Of a stretch of DNA of 64,000 bases, positions 25,200 to 36,085 are shown piece by piece. The stretch comes from Epiperipatus broadwayi. Lineage: Eukaryota; Onychophora; Udeonychophora; Euonychophora; Peripatidae. The notes under the pieces were generated by a model. It saw only the letters and a list, made by a program, of their open reading frames with translations, ran no database searches and was not told the origin of the DNA. Positions within the stretch are counted from its first letter, which is position 1. Every line of letters begins with the position of its first letter. The stretch covers positions 6,710,972 to 6,774,971 of the forward strand of contig JAQFVV010006199.1 of assembly GCA_028023455.1 (NCBI GenBank). Direction: 5' to 3'. Both the position numbers and the translations under genes were made by a program.

Positions 25200-25850
25200 A
25201 ATCTAAGGGTCCTACATTTGCCACATACACACATTGAATGACATGTGGCAGGATGTTTTGGCCCTTCAGAAAGGCAACTGCATCACTTTGTGTTTGGGAC
25301 ATCCCACAATTGAAAGAATACGCTACTGCCTCCAGCCATTTTGCTATTCTCGTACGAGTCGCGACGAAAACTGTACTTTTTCATGAATACCTGCAATGGT
25401 CCTGTGGCAGACCCATTTCAAACCAAACAAAAAATGCGTAGGGAAGTCTTGCTGATACGCTGACAATTACTAGTACGTAAAAATACATCAGTTGGGGTCT
25501 ACTGAAAAACCATTCTCATCAATAGTTAAAAAACATTCCACAACACACACCCTTATATTAAATGCTAGCGAAAATACAAATTCTGTCAATATGCATAGAA
25601 GGTGAGGCCGTGAGGCACAATTCAACGGCTATTATGATCGTAGTGTTGTTATTAGCCTAGGTTTGGATGTGGAAGAATTGGTCGCGCTTAACCGCTATCA
25701 CCTGGCCACATAAATGGCCCTGATCTTAGTGGTGTATTAGCCGTAGGTTTGGCCGCGCAAGTGGTATTATTCACTTTTTACACAGAAACAGCGCCACCAA
25801 GCGCTGTACAGTGGCTAATTAACAAATACCAAAAAATTTAAAGATAAACG
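25200..25850. other. CpG-containing, GC-richer block of unknown nature
   Basis: This 650-bp block stands out from its surroundings by its G+C and by many CpG dinucleotides (for example cgtacgagtcgcgacg near 25352-25367, ggtcgcgctt, ggccgcgcaa, aagcgctg). A plus-strand frame of 67 codons occupies 25238-25441. The minus strand also has a long frame over 25190-25440, broken by one stop, including RIAKWLEAVAYSFNCGMSQ. I recognise neither. It may be a recent transposable-element fragment, the 5' region of the non-LTR relic that starts about 400 bp downstream, or a promoter/first exon of a nested gene. Confidence 0.5.
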
Positions 25851-26239
25851 AGTGAGATTAGGCTTTTTGTTTAGTTCACAATAATATAATAACAGAATAG
25901 TGGAACTTTCAAAATGGCTTTTATTTAAATGGAATAAAGGACAAAAAAAAAAGGATCCCAATTGGAAAAAATTGGGTAATAAGGAATAAAATCAATTAAT
26001 GTAGTATGTAAGGGTTTTTAAAGAATTTAGTTGGCTAAGAGAGTTTGTGAGCATAAGCCTATGCACAGAAACTTCCAATTTTATTTAAAAAGCTATTTTA
26101 CTTAACGTCAGGGTGATAAAATTTTTGCTATTGTTATATTATTAGATAAACCAAATATGTTGTTTAGAACAAATGATGTAAATAAAGAGTACTGGAAAAA
26201 ACATTACCAAAGTGTTTTGAGTATATGATTACGAGTTTT

Positions 26240-27330
26240 AATATGAATGCTCAGACAAGAACAGGAAGATTATTATTAAGATTTTATAATGGAGTAAATT
26301 TAAATAGTTTGTGTAGTTAATCTGAATCTAAAATATTTGTGTGAATAATGATGTTAACTTTTTAGATGTCTTATTAGAAATAAAAATTTAAGTAAAAAGG
26401 ATGGGTTACATTTTATTAGAGGGAGGTAAAATATTAAGTAAATTAATTTATAGTAAATTTTATTATTCATTAAAAGAGTGAGATATATTGTATATAGATA
26501 TGAAAAGGGATATATAAATATAGGTGTGAATAAGATAAAGTGTAATGTGAATTAAAAAAAATGCAAGTTAAGATATAGACATTTTTCACAGAAAATGTTT
26601 GAGAATAGTTAAAAGAACAACCAAGAGTGTCAATATAAAATTTGATTTATTAAAAAAAAAAAAAATTAGATAGCAATGTTAGAAACATTGAGAAATGAAG
26701 TGTATCTTCAGAAATATGAAATGGAAGGGGTTAAATAGATGTGGTGAGGATAAGAAAGATAAAGGGATTATTGTAAAAAAAACTTATGGGTTAGATTAAA
26801 ATTGAGTAAATGGAAATATGGTAAAGAAATAGATGTGAAAGGATGGAATGATTATTTGAAAACATTTATATAATGTTATAAAAAAAATTATAAAATATTG
26901 ATTGTAGATTATATGAATAGCCATATTAATGAAACTGATGGAGTAAAGAATATGAATAGAGCATTATTAGAAGGATGTGTGAGAAAGATATACTAGAAAT
27001 TGGGAATTTGAATAAAATATATGGAGAGTTACATGGTCAAGACAGAATTCAAAGCATATTTATATTTTGATGAGAAACAAAAAAGAATGTAATAGTTATC
27101 ATAATTTTATGTTAATAAAATTAGAAGTATCTAAATAGTTAAATAATGAAATTTATATAAAGTTTGATAATGAAGAATGGAAAATAAGTGATGAAGTAAA
27201 ATTAAGTTCGTTTATACTAGTTTTGAAAAAAACTATGAAGAGTGGATGGATATAATGAAGATAGCAAATGAGTTTTTAACCAATAGGATTAATAAAATAA
27301 AAACAAATGAGATATTGAATAAACTTTGGA
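26240..27330 (+). pseudogene. Non-LTR retrotransposon endonuclease remnant
   Basis: The + strand translation at about 26895-26960 gives KILIVDYMNSHINETDG, then NRALLEGC, corresponding to the endonuclease block GDMN-H(I/L)-E-DG--N-NG--LLE-C. At about 27022-27070 another frame gives GRVTWSRQNSKHIYIL, corresponding to the G-(V/I)TW-RGNQ-S-IDYIL block. Spacing and order fit an APE endonuclease of a LINE. Multiple stops and shifts make it dead. It is a different subfamily from the BovB-like relic at 2390-2810. Confidence 0.65.
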
Positions 27331-28395
27331 ATTTTATGAAATTTTATATTATAGTTGCCACATTGATGAATATCACACACCACTTCTTCTTTAGATAGAT
27401 TTCCTGGCTTTTTCACGTGTTTGTTGACTGATGATTTGAATTAATAATAGGAATTTTCAAATAACATCAAATAAATAAATGAATAAAATAATACTATGAT
27501 TTCTGTAAGTTTTCTAAATTGTCATATATATTTAAGCATCCTCTATTAGCTGATTATGATAAAAGGCTAACAAAATAGTTTCATGAGAATCTGCTTCATC
27601 AACTATATTGAAATCTTAAGCATCACTAACCATAAATCAGAATAGATTTGAATTTTTTTATATATATTAAGCAAATTTTATTTGCATCACTTTAAAATAT
27701 GAAAAATGAAATATACACAATTATTAAATGCAAAACTTTTAACAGACAGTAAATACATATTTAATTATAAGTCTTGAAAGGCAAGTATTATAATCAATTT
27801 CTTTTTTTTTTGTAAATCATCATTCATATACATATTTGCATGCATAAAGATATTTATCTTACAAAATTACAAATATTAATGTTGCCATATTGATAAGTAA
27901 TACTATTTATATATACAAAATAATTAACCATCATCCAAAGTAAATATCGAGTTATCACTCGCTACTTGTGTATTTCGAATATAACCTATTCTAGTCAGAA
28001 GGAACCAGAAGTTTAAAATCTAATTTCAATGCCAAATTTGTTTTTAAAGCAAGAATGCATATTCATATATGGTGTGTAAACTATTAATGTGATATTAACC
28101 TCATAGCATTCAGAGCAGGCATAAATTACACCTCATTTTTTAAAAAAGTATGAAAGATGCAAAGATCACATCATGAAGAATAAATATAATTAAATCTTTG
28201 GTCTTATGGATATATGTAATTAAATCAGATTTATAAATCTTGTAGCATTCTCTTTGCCACAAAATTCATAAATATGATTGATTACATATTATGTAATCCC
28301 TAGTTCTAAGGCTGTAATTATTAGACATGATTATTTTAAAGTTTTTCATTATTTAGATATAATCAGTAACGATTTTTATTATTTCTCATTTCCAG

Positions 28396-28530
28396 GCTTG
28401 CCAGCGTGACATTAAAAAAATTAAAGAAAGGGAAATCAAATTGACTGCTGATTTGGCTACTGCTCATAAGGAAATAAATAGATTAAAAGATTTATTGAAA
28501 GAACATGTGGAGGAAGTTTCAACAGTGTAG
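28396..28530 (+). CDS. Unidentified coiled-coil protein, last exon F with stop
   Basis: Acceptor catttccag|g, 45 codons including the TAG stop at 28528-28530. It encodes ACQRDIKKIKEREIKLTADL and then ATAHKEINRLKDLLKEHVEE, a continuous heptad-like coiled coil that follows directly from exon E, giving about 70 residues of coiled coil. It ends in E-E-V-S-T-V; the terminal S-T-V fits a class I PDZ-binding consensus (S/T-x-V-COOH), a short motif that could arise by chance. It is probably a scaffold or cytoskeletal protein, but this is inference. No orthologue was recognised. Confidence 0.8.
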   Translation, partial: ACQRDIKKIKEREIKLTADLATAHKEINRLKDLLKEHVEEVSTV

Positions 28531-29410
28531 CAGATCTACTGTTTCACTCCATTAAAATAGTATTAGGGATTTTATCTTTTCCCATGAAATCATCATCACT
28601 ATGTATTTAGTCCGCAAGCTGTTTACCATTATTTGCGCTAAGACAGCCTAATATTTTTTTTTTTGTCATTTACCATCTTGCACAGTGTGAACCTATTTTC
28701 CAGCTATAGTTATTCTCAATAAATATGATAACTGTGCAGACATGTACATAATTCTATAATAATTATTGCATTGTAAGTAAAGTTTACAAATATTGGATTT
28801 AAAATCTAATTTGCATTTTCAATTTTTTTTCCTTGGAAAAAATATATGTAGAATATTTTTATGTGAAGAGTTTTTACATATTTGTAATATCATTCAAAAT
28901 GATGTATATAGTATATATATGTGCATGAGCATGTGTGTATATGTATACACACAACATACATACATGTATACACAAATACATGTGTGAATTTAAAATATTT
29001 TTCATAAAATTGATGACAGCAAAAATTTAATTAGATCAAAATTAATAAAAACAGTATATTAAAATTTTCATCGGAATTTGATGAGAAGAAATGTAGCAAA
29101 GATATGAGCATTAAACCAACGATTCAGCCATCTTGTTTTAAAGATGCTGCTCTTGATATAATGTATGGTTCTGCTCAGTTATTTGTTGGTTTTTCCATCA
29201 TATTAAAGAAAAACATTAGATAATCGCTGACTCTTCAATAAATGTTGTGTGAATATTTCATGTTGTAAATTATTTTAATTGTGTATTGTTGCATAGATTT
29301 TTAATTTATAAAGATATTTATAGTTTTGTTATCCTCACATTTTCTCAAAAAATTTTACCTTTACCAAGTGGTCATGTAGATATAATGGATCACTAATAAA
29401 GTATTTTGAA
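28531..29410 (+). other. Probable 3' UTR of the coiled-coil gene with polyA signals
   Basis: Non-coding sequence after the stop. Canonical AATAAA hexamers occur at 28718-28723 and 29395-29400, giving short and long candidate 3' ends. At 28900-28985 there is a mixed TA/TG/CA microsatellite-like segment. The 64-residue open frame at 28793-28987 lies in this UTR and looks spurious. Confidence 0.55.
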
Positions 29411-31480
29411 AAAATATATTCAGTGTATCATCTTTATTAAAAGCAAACAAACATATAATTGTATATTTCAAAGAATGTAAAAGAAATGAATAAAAGGTTA
29501 AGAAAACTCTTTTAAAATTCTTTAAGAATAATTATAAATCAAAACAGAAAAAAATATTAAATTGACAAAAACCAAAAAAAAAGTTCAATACATATTAAAA
29601 AATAAAAAGGCAATTTGTTATATAAAAGCTCATAAGTAAGAAGATAGTATTAATTTTCTCATCATACATTTCCAAACAAGTACAAATAATGTCTTAAAAG
29701 ATTTCTAGAAACTACATGGTGTGAATAGCATTCATTATCAATGAATATACCTATAAAATCTAGAATATTTTTTGATTTATTATGACAGACAATAGTTATT
29801 TTAAAATGATTTAAATGCATCACTATTTACAATATATTGCATTATACTATTTTGTTTGCTTCTTTTATTCGTTTCTTTTTCATTTTGTTTATAAATGTTT
29901 AATTATGTTAATAAAATACAATAACTATTGAAATACTCTTCATATTTTGGTGCAGTACTGGATACAGCCTGGCTATTACTTCTGGTATACAAACTTTAAC
30001 CCCCAAGCAATCATTTTCATACTAATGAAATATGAATAATTGATTAAAAATAACTGTTTCTAAAATAATACCATTGAAATAGTAATTTTTGGGCCACCCT
30101 GTATCATGATACCATATAAATTCAAGACAAGAATGAAAAAAAAGGCTTAATTTACTTAATGCTAGTCTGAGGACAAAATAACTTTTGCCCTATCTGGTTC
30201 TCATTCTGCAATTATTATGAGGTACTATTGTATCTGATCAAAAAATAAACCCAACCAACTTCAACTATATAAAAATGATGCATTTACAACACTTGACATA
30301 CTGTATTCAGACAGCAAGTAAATAACATATATATCATGTATTATTCAGAACATATTGACATTACTGTTAATATCATTATCTACTTACTAATTTGATTTTT
30401 AAAAAACTAAAATTGTGTCTTGAGGATAATGGTAGACATATTCTTTTTTTTTTGCTTTTCTTTCATAGGTTGAACTATATACCCTGCATAGACACATGCC
30501 AATTAGTGATTAATAATGTAAACCAAACACCTAATTAAATATTACAAAAATGTACTTAAATTAAGTTTTCAGTATTCCACAAATGTTATGAATATACTTC
30601 AAAGTGAAGGGAAAATATTTTATTGCAAAATCAACATAGTAATGTGAATAAATACAGAAATCCAACTACTTGAAAAAAAGTATTCAGTGATTGATTTAGT
30701 GACTTTTGGAAAGCAGATATATAAAGATAGAGATTTTTTTCTTTCTCATTTATTTTATTATATATTTTTTTAAAAAACTAACTGGTGTATATATTAATAT
30801 ATTTTTGTATTAATAAAGCACATGACTATTGCGGCTATAAATTTTTAGCAAGGCCTGCTTTATGAAAGATAAAGAAAGGCATCCTTAAAAAGAAGTAAGA
30901 TAAATAAGTAATACCAATATTTACTTAATAATTTTGATTATTATCAAAAAATAAAACTAAATAGTTTATAATTAAACAAAATTTAAAAAAGTATTATATA
31001 GTTTTGCTGTAAAATGTTTTAATTCCTTATATATATATATACATATAGGATCTTGTTTACATAAACTTCTCATGCCATCAATCACTTTTCTATTCTGTGG
31101 CAATAGGATTGTGTTTGTCCATCCACATTTCTATCTTTTAATTAAATAGATGACAATTTAGATCTTAATCTTTTTTTCTTCGTAAGCAAGTATTAGAAAA
31201 TAAAGTTTGGTAGGTTTTCAGCAATGAAAAAACAACTAAAAGAACAGGTTTGGTACACTGGGACACCATAATTGTGATTTTCTATGAGACAGTACAAACA
31301 ATAATGAGTTATATGGAACTGAAATTAAAAATAAGTTCATTCAACAAATGTTTGAATGTTTGGGCAGTGATATTTATGGATCCTCTGCTGCCATAAATGT
31401 ACGAAGAACAAAAAAAAACATGATTTAAAAATAGCCTGCCTTGCAAAATCTTATTATGTAAACTATATCTGGAAGATCGT
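29411..31480. other. AT-rich intergenic stretch, nothing recognised
   Basis: Between the 3' end of the coiled-coil gene and the tandem repeat. Homopolymers and (TA)n only; no splice-supported open frame or transposon motif was seen. Confidence 0.5.
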
Positions 31481-31508
31481 TAATTTAAATTAACAATTGT
31501 AATAATAT

Positions 31509-31862
31509 TAATGATAACAGTAGCTATGTATAATGTAGTGAGGGCAATAGTAAATATAAGTACAAAAGAGGTGCAAAACATGAAAAAAATGACGGGACCA
31601 ATAATGATAGGAGTTATGTAAAATGTAATGAAGACAATGAGAAATATATGTATAAAAGATGTAAAAACTTTGCAAAATATGAAAAAATGACAGAACATAT
31701 AGCAAGAAGTTGCCATGATTTGCTATTCTTAGTGAAATTTGTTTTAAAAAATGAAGTTTAATTGAATAGGTCTTTGCAAAACATGAAAAAATGACAACAT
31801 ATAGCAAAAAGTTGTCATGATTTCCTACTCTTGTCTTAGAAAATGAAGTTTAATTGAATAGG
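31509..31862 (+). repeat. Degenerate tandem repeat, four units of about 90-100 bp
   Basis: Units start at about 31509, 31602, 31671 and 31772. Successive copies share words such as gcaaaacatgaaaaaaatgac, catatagcaagaagttgcca and aaatgaagtttaattgaata. Units three and four are the most alike. The plus strand over 31509-31770 is almost open and reads YKRGAKHEKND, then YKRCKNFAKYEKMTEHIA, RSCHDLLFLV, recalling a C2H2-like finger (C-x19 or so-H). It may therefore be a duplicated fragment of a zinc-finger coding sequence. The minus open frames at 31480-31807 are shadows. Confidence 0.65.
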
Positions 31863-34800
31863 CAGCAAGGTATTTTTTGGAAGAATTCAGTAAAAGGCTA
31901 TGAGATTAAAAATTTATTTGAAAGCAAAAGATCTCGCATAAAAATTAATTTGAAGAAAATGAAATAACATTTGTTTACTCAATGAAATGAAGAAAAAATA
32001 ACACTCTAATTAAAACAAAATTTCAAGAAATTCTAATGATCAACTTTAATAAATAAAATTATATATTTCTTTCATCTTGTGATGCGAAAATCAAAGTTTA
32101 TCATAAATGAAAATAAAATTTATTGTGTAACCCAATCCTGTATTATCTGAAAAAATGATCCACATTCCTAAGCATTTTGATTTGCAAATGTTTTCCAAAG
32201 CATTCAAAAATATATGAGAAATAAAGCATTTAATGATTAATTCCAACTTCCTCAGATGGAACAAAAAGAATAATTGGTATATTTTTATATTAGATTGTTT
32301 TCTTTACATTTAAAAAGCAGGTGATCAAAGATGCTTCAATAGATTAAATCATATCTGCAAACTTGCTAATTCATATTGATCTCTAACTAAAGACAGAACA
32401 AACAAATGCTATCTATGACATTATATCAGAAAATATTGACATTAATGAAATTGAAGAACCAATATGCCAATAAAAATCAAAATAAAGCAATATATTTTTA
32501 CTATGGGATAACTCAAAGATAGAAAATATTAAATTTTTCTGTTAATTCAATTGCTTCATTGGTACCGTCCTTATCAAAAAAAAAAAAAGAAAACACTTTT
32601 TGCCATTCTGCATAAGTAAAGTAGATTTCTCTACAAAAGTTAACTTATTTTCAGCAAAAAGAAGTTACTATCCATATAAAAAAAGACAATCAAAGTATGA
32701 AAGGTTAAAGAAATTTGACTAAATCAATGAGATAGAAAAGAGACAAAGTGCAATTAAAATAAGGCATATTGACAATGCCCACAACTAGTTACCATATGGA
32801 TGTCTAATAAATTCAACTTTACAAATTAATTATTAATCTACACCCAAATATAATATTAAATTGTTTATTCACAAGAGACACCATATTGGATTCCCCTCCC
32901 CCCATTTTTTACTTGGTCTTTAAAAAAAAAAAAAAAAAAATCACAATTTAAGATATACATAATAACTTGATTTATAATTGAACACTTAAATTGATAGATA
33001 ACTGAAATGTATATAATAAAAGAATCTATGTAATCTAATTTTAGCATATAAAATTAAAATGTGTATTTGTAAATAAATTTTCTTTTTAAAATATATTGGT
33101 AGACTCTTCTGATTTTTATTTATCTACTTTAGATGACTGGAATTTTTCTTTTTTCCAACTTTAGAAATACTTATAATTAAACCATATATACATATAATTG
33201 GTTCTAGAGAATTTCTGCTATCTAATGTTAATTATGTATTAAAATTTTTTACTAAAGAACTATTAAACAATTATAATAATATTTTGAATCATTATAGGAG
33301 GCTAATTATTGTTGGGGAAAAAATGGATTAATTTATTTTAATAAGAACATAAAAATTTTAATATAACAAGCATAAAATTGATATTATATATATATACTGT
33401 AAGAAAGACTTTAATAATACACAAATTACAATACAGGCAAACAAAAATTTTATAAAAAAAATACAAAACTTGGAGACTGGGCACTTATTTGATCAGGTGA
33501 CACAATGTGGTCCAACATCTCACATACTAGTTGAAGTGCTCTTCAGTTACACAAACGTTTCGATTTGCTCGCTATTGTCTGTGCGTTCGAATTAGCAACA
33601 TCAATTTGGGCATGCTCAGTTAATAGATTTATGGCATTATTAATACTTGCTATTCCTCACAAGCAAGCACTTGCGTACAAAAATACATAAACAAGATGAA
33701 TATTTAATAATTTAGAAACAAAAAAAAACTACAAATGCAGGAAAGATCTTTAAATAAAAATATTCCTACTATTTCATAAAAATTTAACACAACCCGTCTC
33801 TTTTATAAAAAGATATTTCAGTGATGGATATGTGATCATATGTACAAAATGTTATCAAAGTTAGATGACCATCCTGTATATTTAAGTCACTATATGTGAT
33901 CATCAAACTTAATATTAAAAAAAAAACTCGTTTCAAAAAAAAAAAACAGTGAAATAGTTGTGACAATACAGGGGTTCTCTCAAAATACTTATACATACAC
34001 ACACACAAAAAAACTATATCCTAATATTTCATCATGTCACTGAGCTTGCTCAAAATGAACATCAACAAAGATGCCCAACTTTATAGTGAAGATTGGTCAG
34101 CAGCGAAACATTGGATCACCTATAAGAAAAAAAAAATCTATACTTAAAAATAATGAGGTTTTTTTTATTATAAACTAATAAGTACTTCACATTAATAAAC
34201 AACAATAAAGCAATAAATCATCACCATTATTATTCTGCCAAAAAAAAAACAGTAATCCAAAATGTTGAATAAACAAATTTAAACATCTTTGCATGTGGTC
34301 TTCAGTTAGTGTAAGCTTGCCATCCCTTTAATACAATTTATTCTAATATGTCATAATTCCAAGTATGAAATTATATATATTAAAATCATAAAATGGTTAT
34401 GGCTAAGTGAAAATGAATAATGTCACTAAGATAAACAGCTATAACAAAAATTAGTATTTCAGATTAGTTGCTGTGATTCAGGAATTTAACTGCCAATCAA
34501 CTATACAGCCGAATTTTTTTAACAGTTAATATAGCAAATCTATCAGTATGCCTAACATGAATGTAAATATGTGCAGACATTACATGAATAAATTATCTCA
34601 TTATTATTAATCTATTCTAGATAATCTGCATATGCCAATTATACATTAAAAGTATAATGCAAATGAGAAACAATTATGCATAAATGAATTTTTGTATAAA
34701 AAATCCTTTCTAAGATTTTATAAGTGCTAAATGTGCAATGAAATGAACTGTGGGGAAGCAAATAATTGCGAGGATGGTTTGCATATTACAATAGCAGCTG

Positions 34801-35290
34801 ATTCCATAATGGCAAATATAGTTTATCATTGATTTCTGTTCATAACATATACATATATATATTATAACTATAACAAATCTGATGCAGCTCTAATTAGTTA
34901 TATTACAAAGCTGCATGAAAACAAAAAAAAATTGTTTAATAAAAAATAGTCACTGCAATCGAGTAATAAATATAAAAACTGCCTTAAAAAAAAAAAAAAG
35001 TTAATTTAGGCATTTAATCATGTTATTAAATATTTTATAAAGTTACTTTGTAATGAGGTAGTAACAATAAAATAATAAATTGCAATGCAAAGGAAAAAGA
35101 AAAATAGTTTAGCACGCACAAGCATTTTGAATTGTGTAGTTTTTAAAAGCCTAAAGCATTTTGAACTTTTTTTAGTTTGCCTTTTTTGAATCAAGTTTTA
35201 AATAAAATCTTCCATATTTTCATAGTAAATTTGATGGCAAAACTAAATATATTAAAATTTTGGAGTTAATAATATTTTTAAGTTATCATT
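31863..35290. other. AT-rich intergenic stretch with one GC-richer patch
   Basis: Mostly AT-rich low-complexity DNA, including poly-A of 18 at about 32922-32940 and (TA)n near 33385-33396. A GC-richer patch at about 33480-33680 contains CpGs (aaacgtttcg, gtgcgttcg) and short open frames on both strands (a minus frame ends ASKSKRLCN-stop), but has no good splice sites. At 34127-34020 the minus strand has a good acceptor (tttttcttatag) followed by an immediate in-phase stop for the HDAC frame. No gene is supported. Confidence 0.4.
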
Positions 35291-35293
35291 TAA

Positions 35294-36085
35294 ATGTTGG
35301 CAACAATTTTTTCTTTCTTCATATTGCTAACTTATGTAAATAAAAAAAACTTTTTGTTTTCAATCATTGATGTATCAAATCATAATATCTGTAAATTTAT
35401 TTCCATAACACATTGTGAAAAGAATAAAGAAAATGTTTTCCAAAAACATGTTGTAAGGAAACAGGTCAAATCTAGTAACAAACTGGTGATGAATTCATCA
35501 TTTGGAAAACATATTGTTGAACAACATCAAATAGGGATAAATAGCTCCGACCAAGCAACTAAGGTACTCCAGTCCAGAGAGTCCAATCTACTTTAGTTTA
35601 TTTGAAGATTCAACTTAAGAAGAAATGTTGCAGCTATCTAATATGCAGAAGAAAAACTGGTTAAAACTGTTTGGCATTGTAACCTGTATCCCTTTGCTGA
35701 CTGTTTTACAGTAATTTTCAATATTTCATTTGTAACAGCAAATACGATGACTTTCTTACAGAAATATGTGTGGCTAGATAAAAACCATATAAGCCAAAAT
35801 ACTCAGAAAATGCAATTAGATCCAGAAACTAATGCTGAAGTTTGCCAAAACCAGCCAGTGGTTGTTTTAATAATGCAGTGAAGAAAAAAAATGGACAGTG
35901 CCATAAAAACTACCCAAGACCTATTTATACTATACCCTATATAATGTCATCAATGCTGTTGCATTTCCTCTTGAACATCACCAGTGCCCAAGGAGAACTA
36001 CCATCTTTGGAGGAAATAATGAAGACAACTATAAATATATTAAAGGCCAATATCTGCAGAGAACTATGGTTTAGAACAGTTTAAA
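35294..36085 (+). pseudogene. Frameshifted coding relic of unknown origin
   Basis: Several overlapping frames read like one ancient protein interrupted by small indels. These are a 100-codon frame at 35294-35596 (including KENVFQKHVVRKQVKSSNK), then a frame with YSSPESPIYFSLFEDS and EEMLQLSNMQKKNWLKLFG (about 35564-35690), then KYDDFLTEI, PKPASGCFNNAVKKKNG and NYPRPIYTIPY (about 35742-35945). A final frame gives YNVINAVAFPLEHHQCPRR, TTIFGGNNEDNYKYI, GQYLQRTMV-stop (about 35935-36075). Composition and absence of splice signals suggest a processed pseudogene or an unrecognised transposon ORF. I cannot name the parent. Confidence 0.5.

Larger units (their letters stand above)
20390..28395 (+). 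other. 8-kb intron E-F of the coiled-coil gene
   Basis: Intron bounded by gtaaat and tttccag. It holds a minus-strand non-LTR relic (22260-23020), a duplicated SINE-like segment (23690-23935), a CpG-containing GC-richer block (25200-25850) and a plus-strand non-LTR endonuclease relic (26240-27330). The opposed open frames at 20979-21231 and those at 24424-24694 have no recognisable domain. The minus frame at 24424-24615 is Lys-rich and could be an ORF1-like relic. Confidence 0.6.

Noticed and set aside
25238-25441. 67-codon + strand open frame as a gene
   Set aside because: The opposite strand is almost as open over the same interval and no domain, start context or splice site supports it, so it is reported only as part of the CpG-containing block.
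28900-28985. Regulatory hairpin in the 3' UTR (tatacacaca...tgtatacac)
   Set aside because: It is a mixed TA/TG/CA microsatellite in which such palindromes arise trivially.
31480-31807. Minus-strand 78- and 99-codon hydrophobic frames as membrane proteins
   Set aside because: They are antisense shadows of a tandem repeat; the hydrophobicity comes from reading A-rich repeats backwards.
34020-34127. Terminal HDAC exon at the acceptor tttttcttatag
   Set aside because: The phase gives a stop codon at once and there is no independent support, so it is only mentioned as a possibility.
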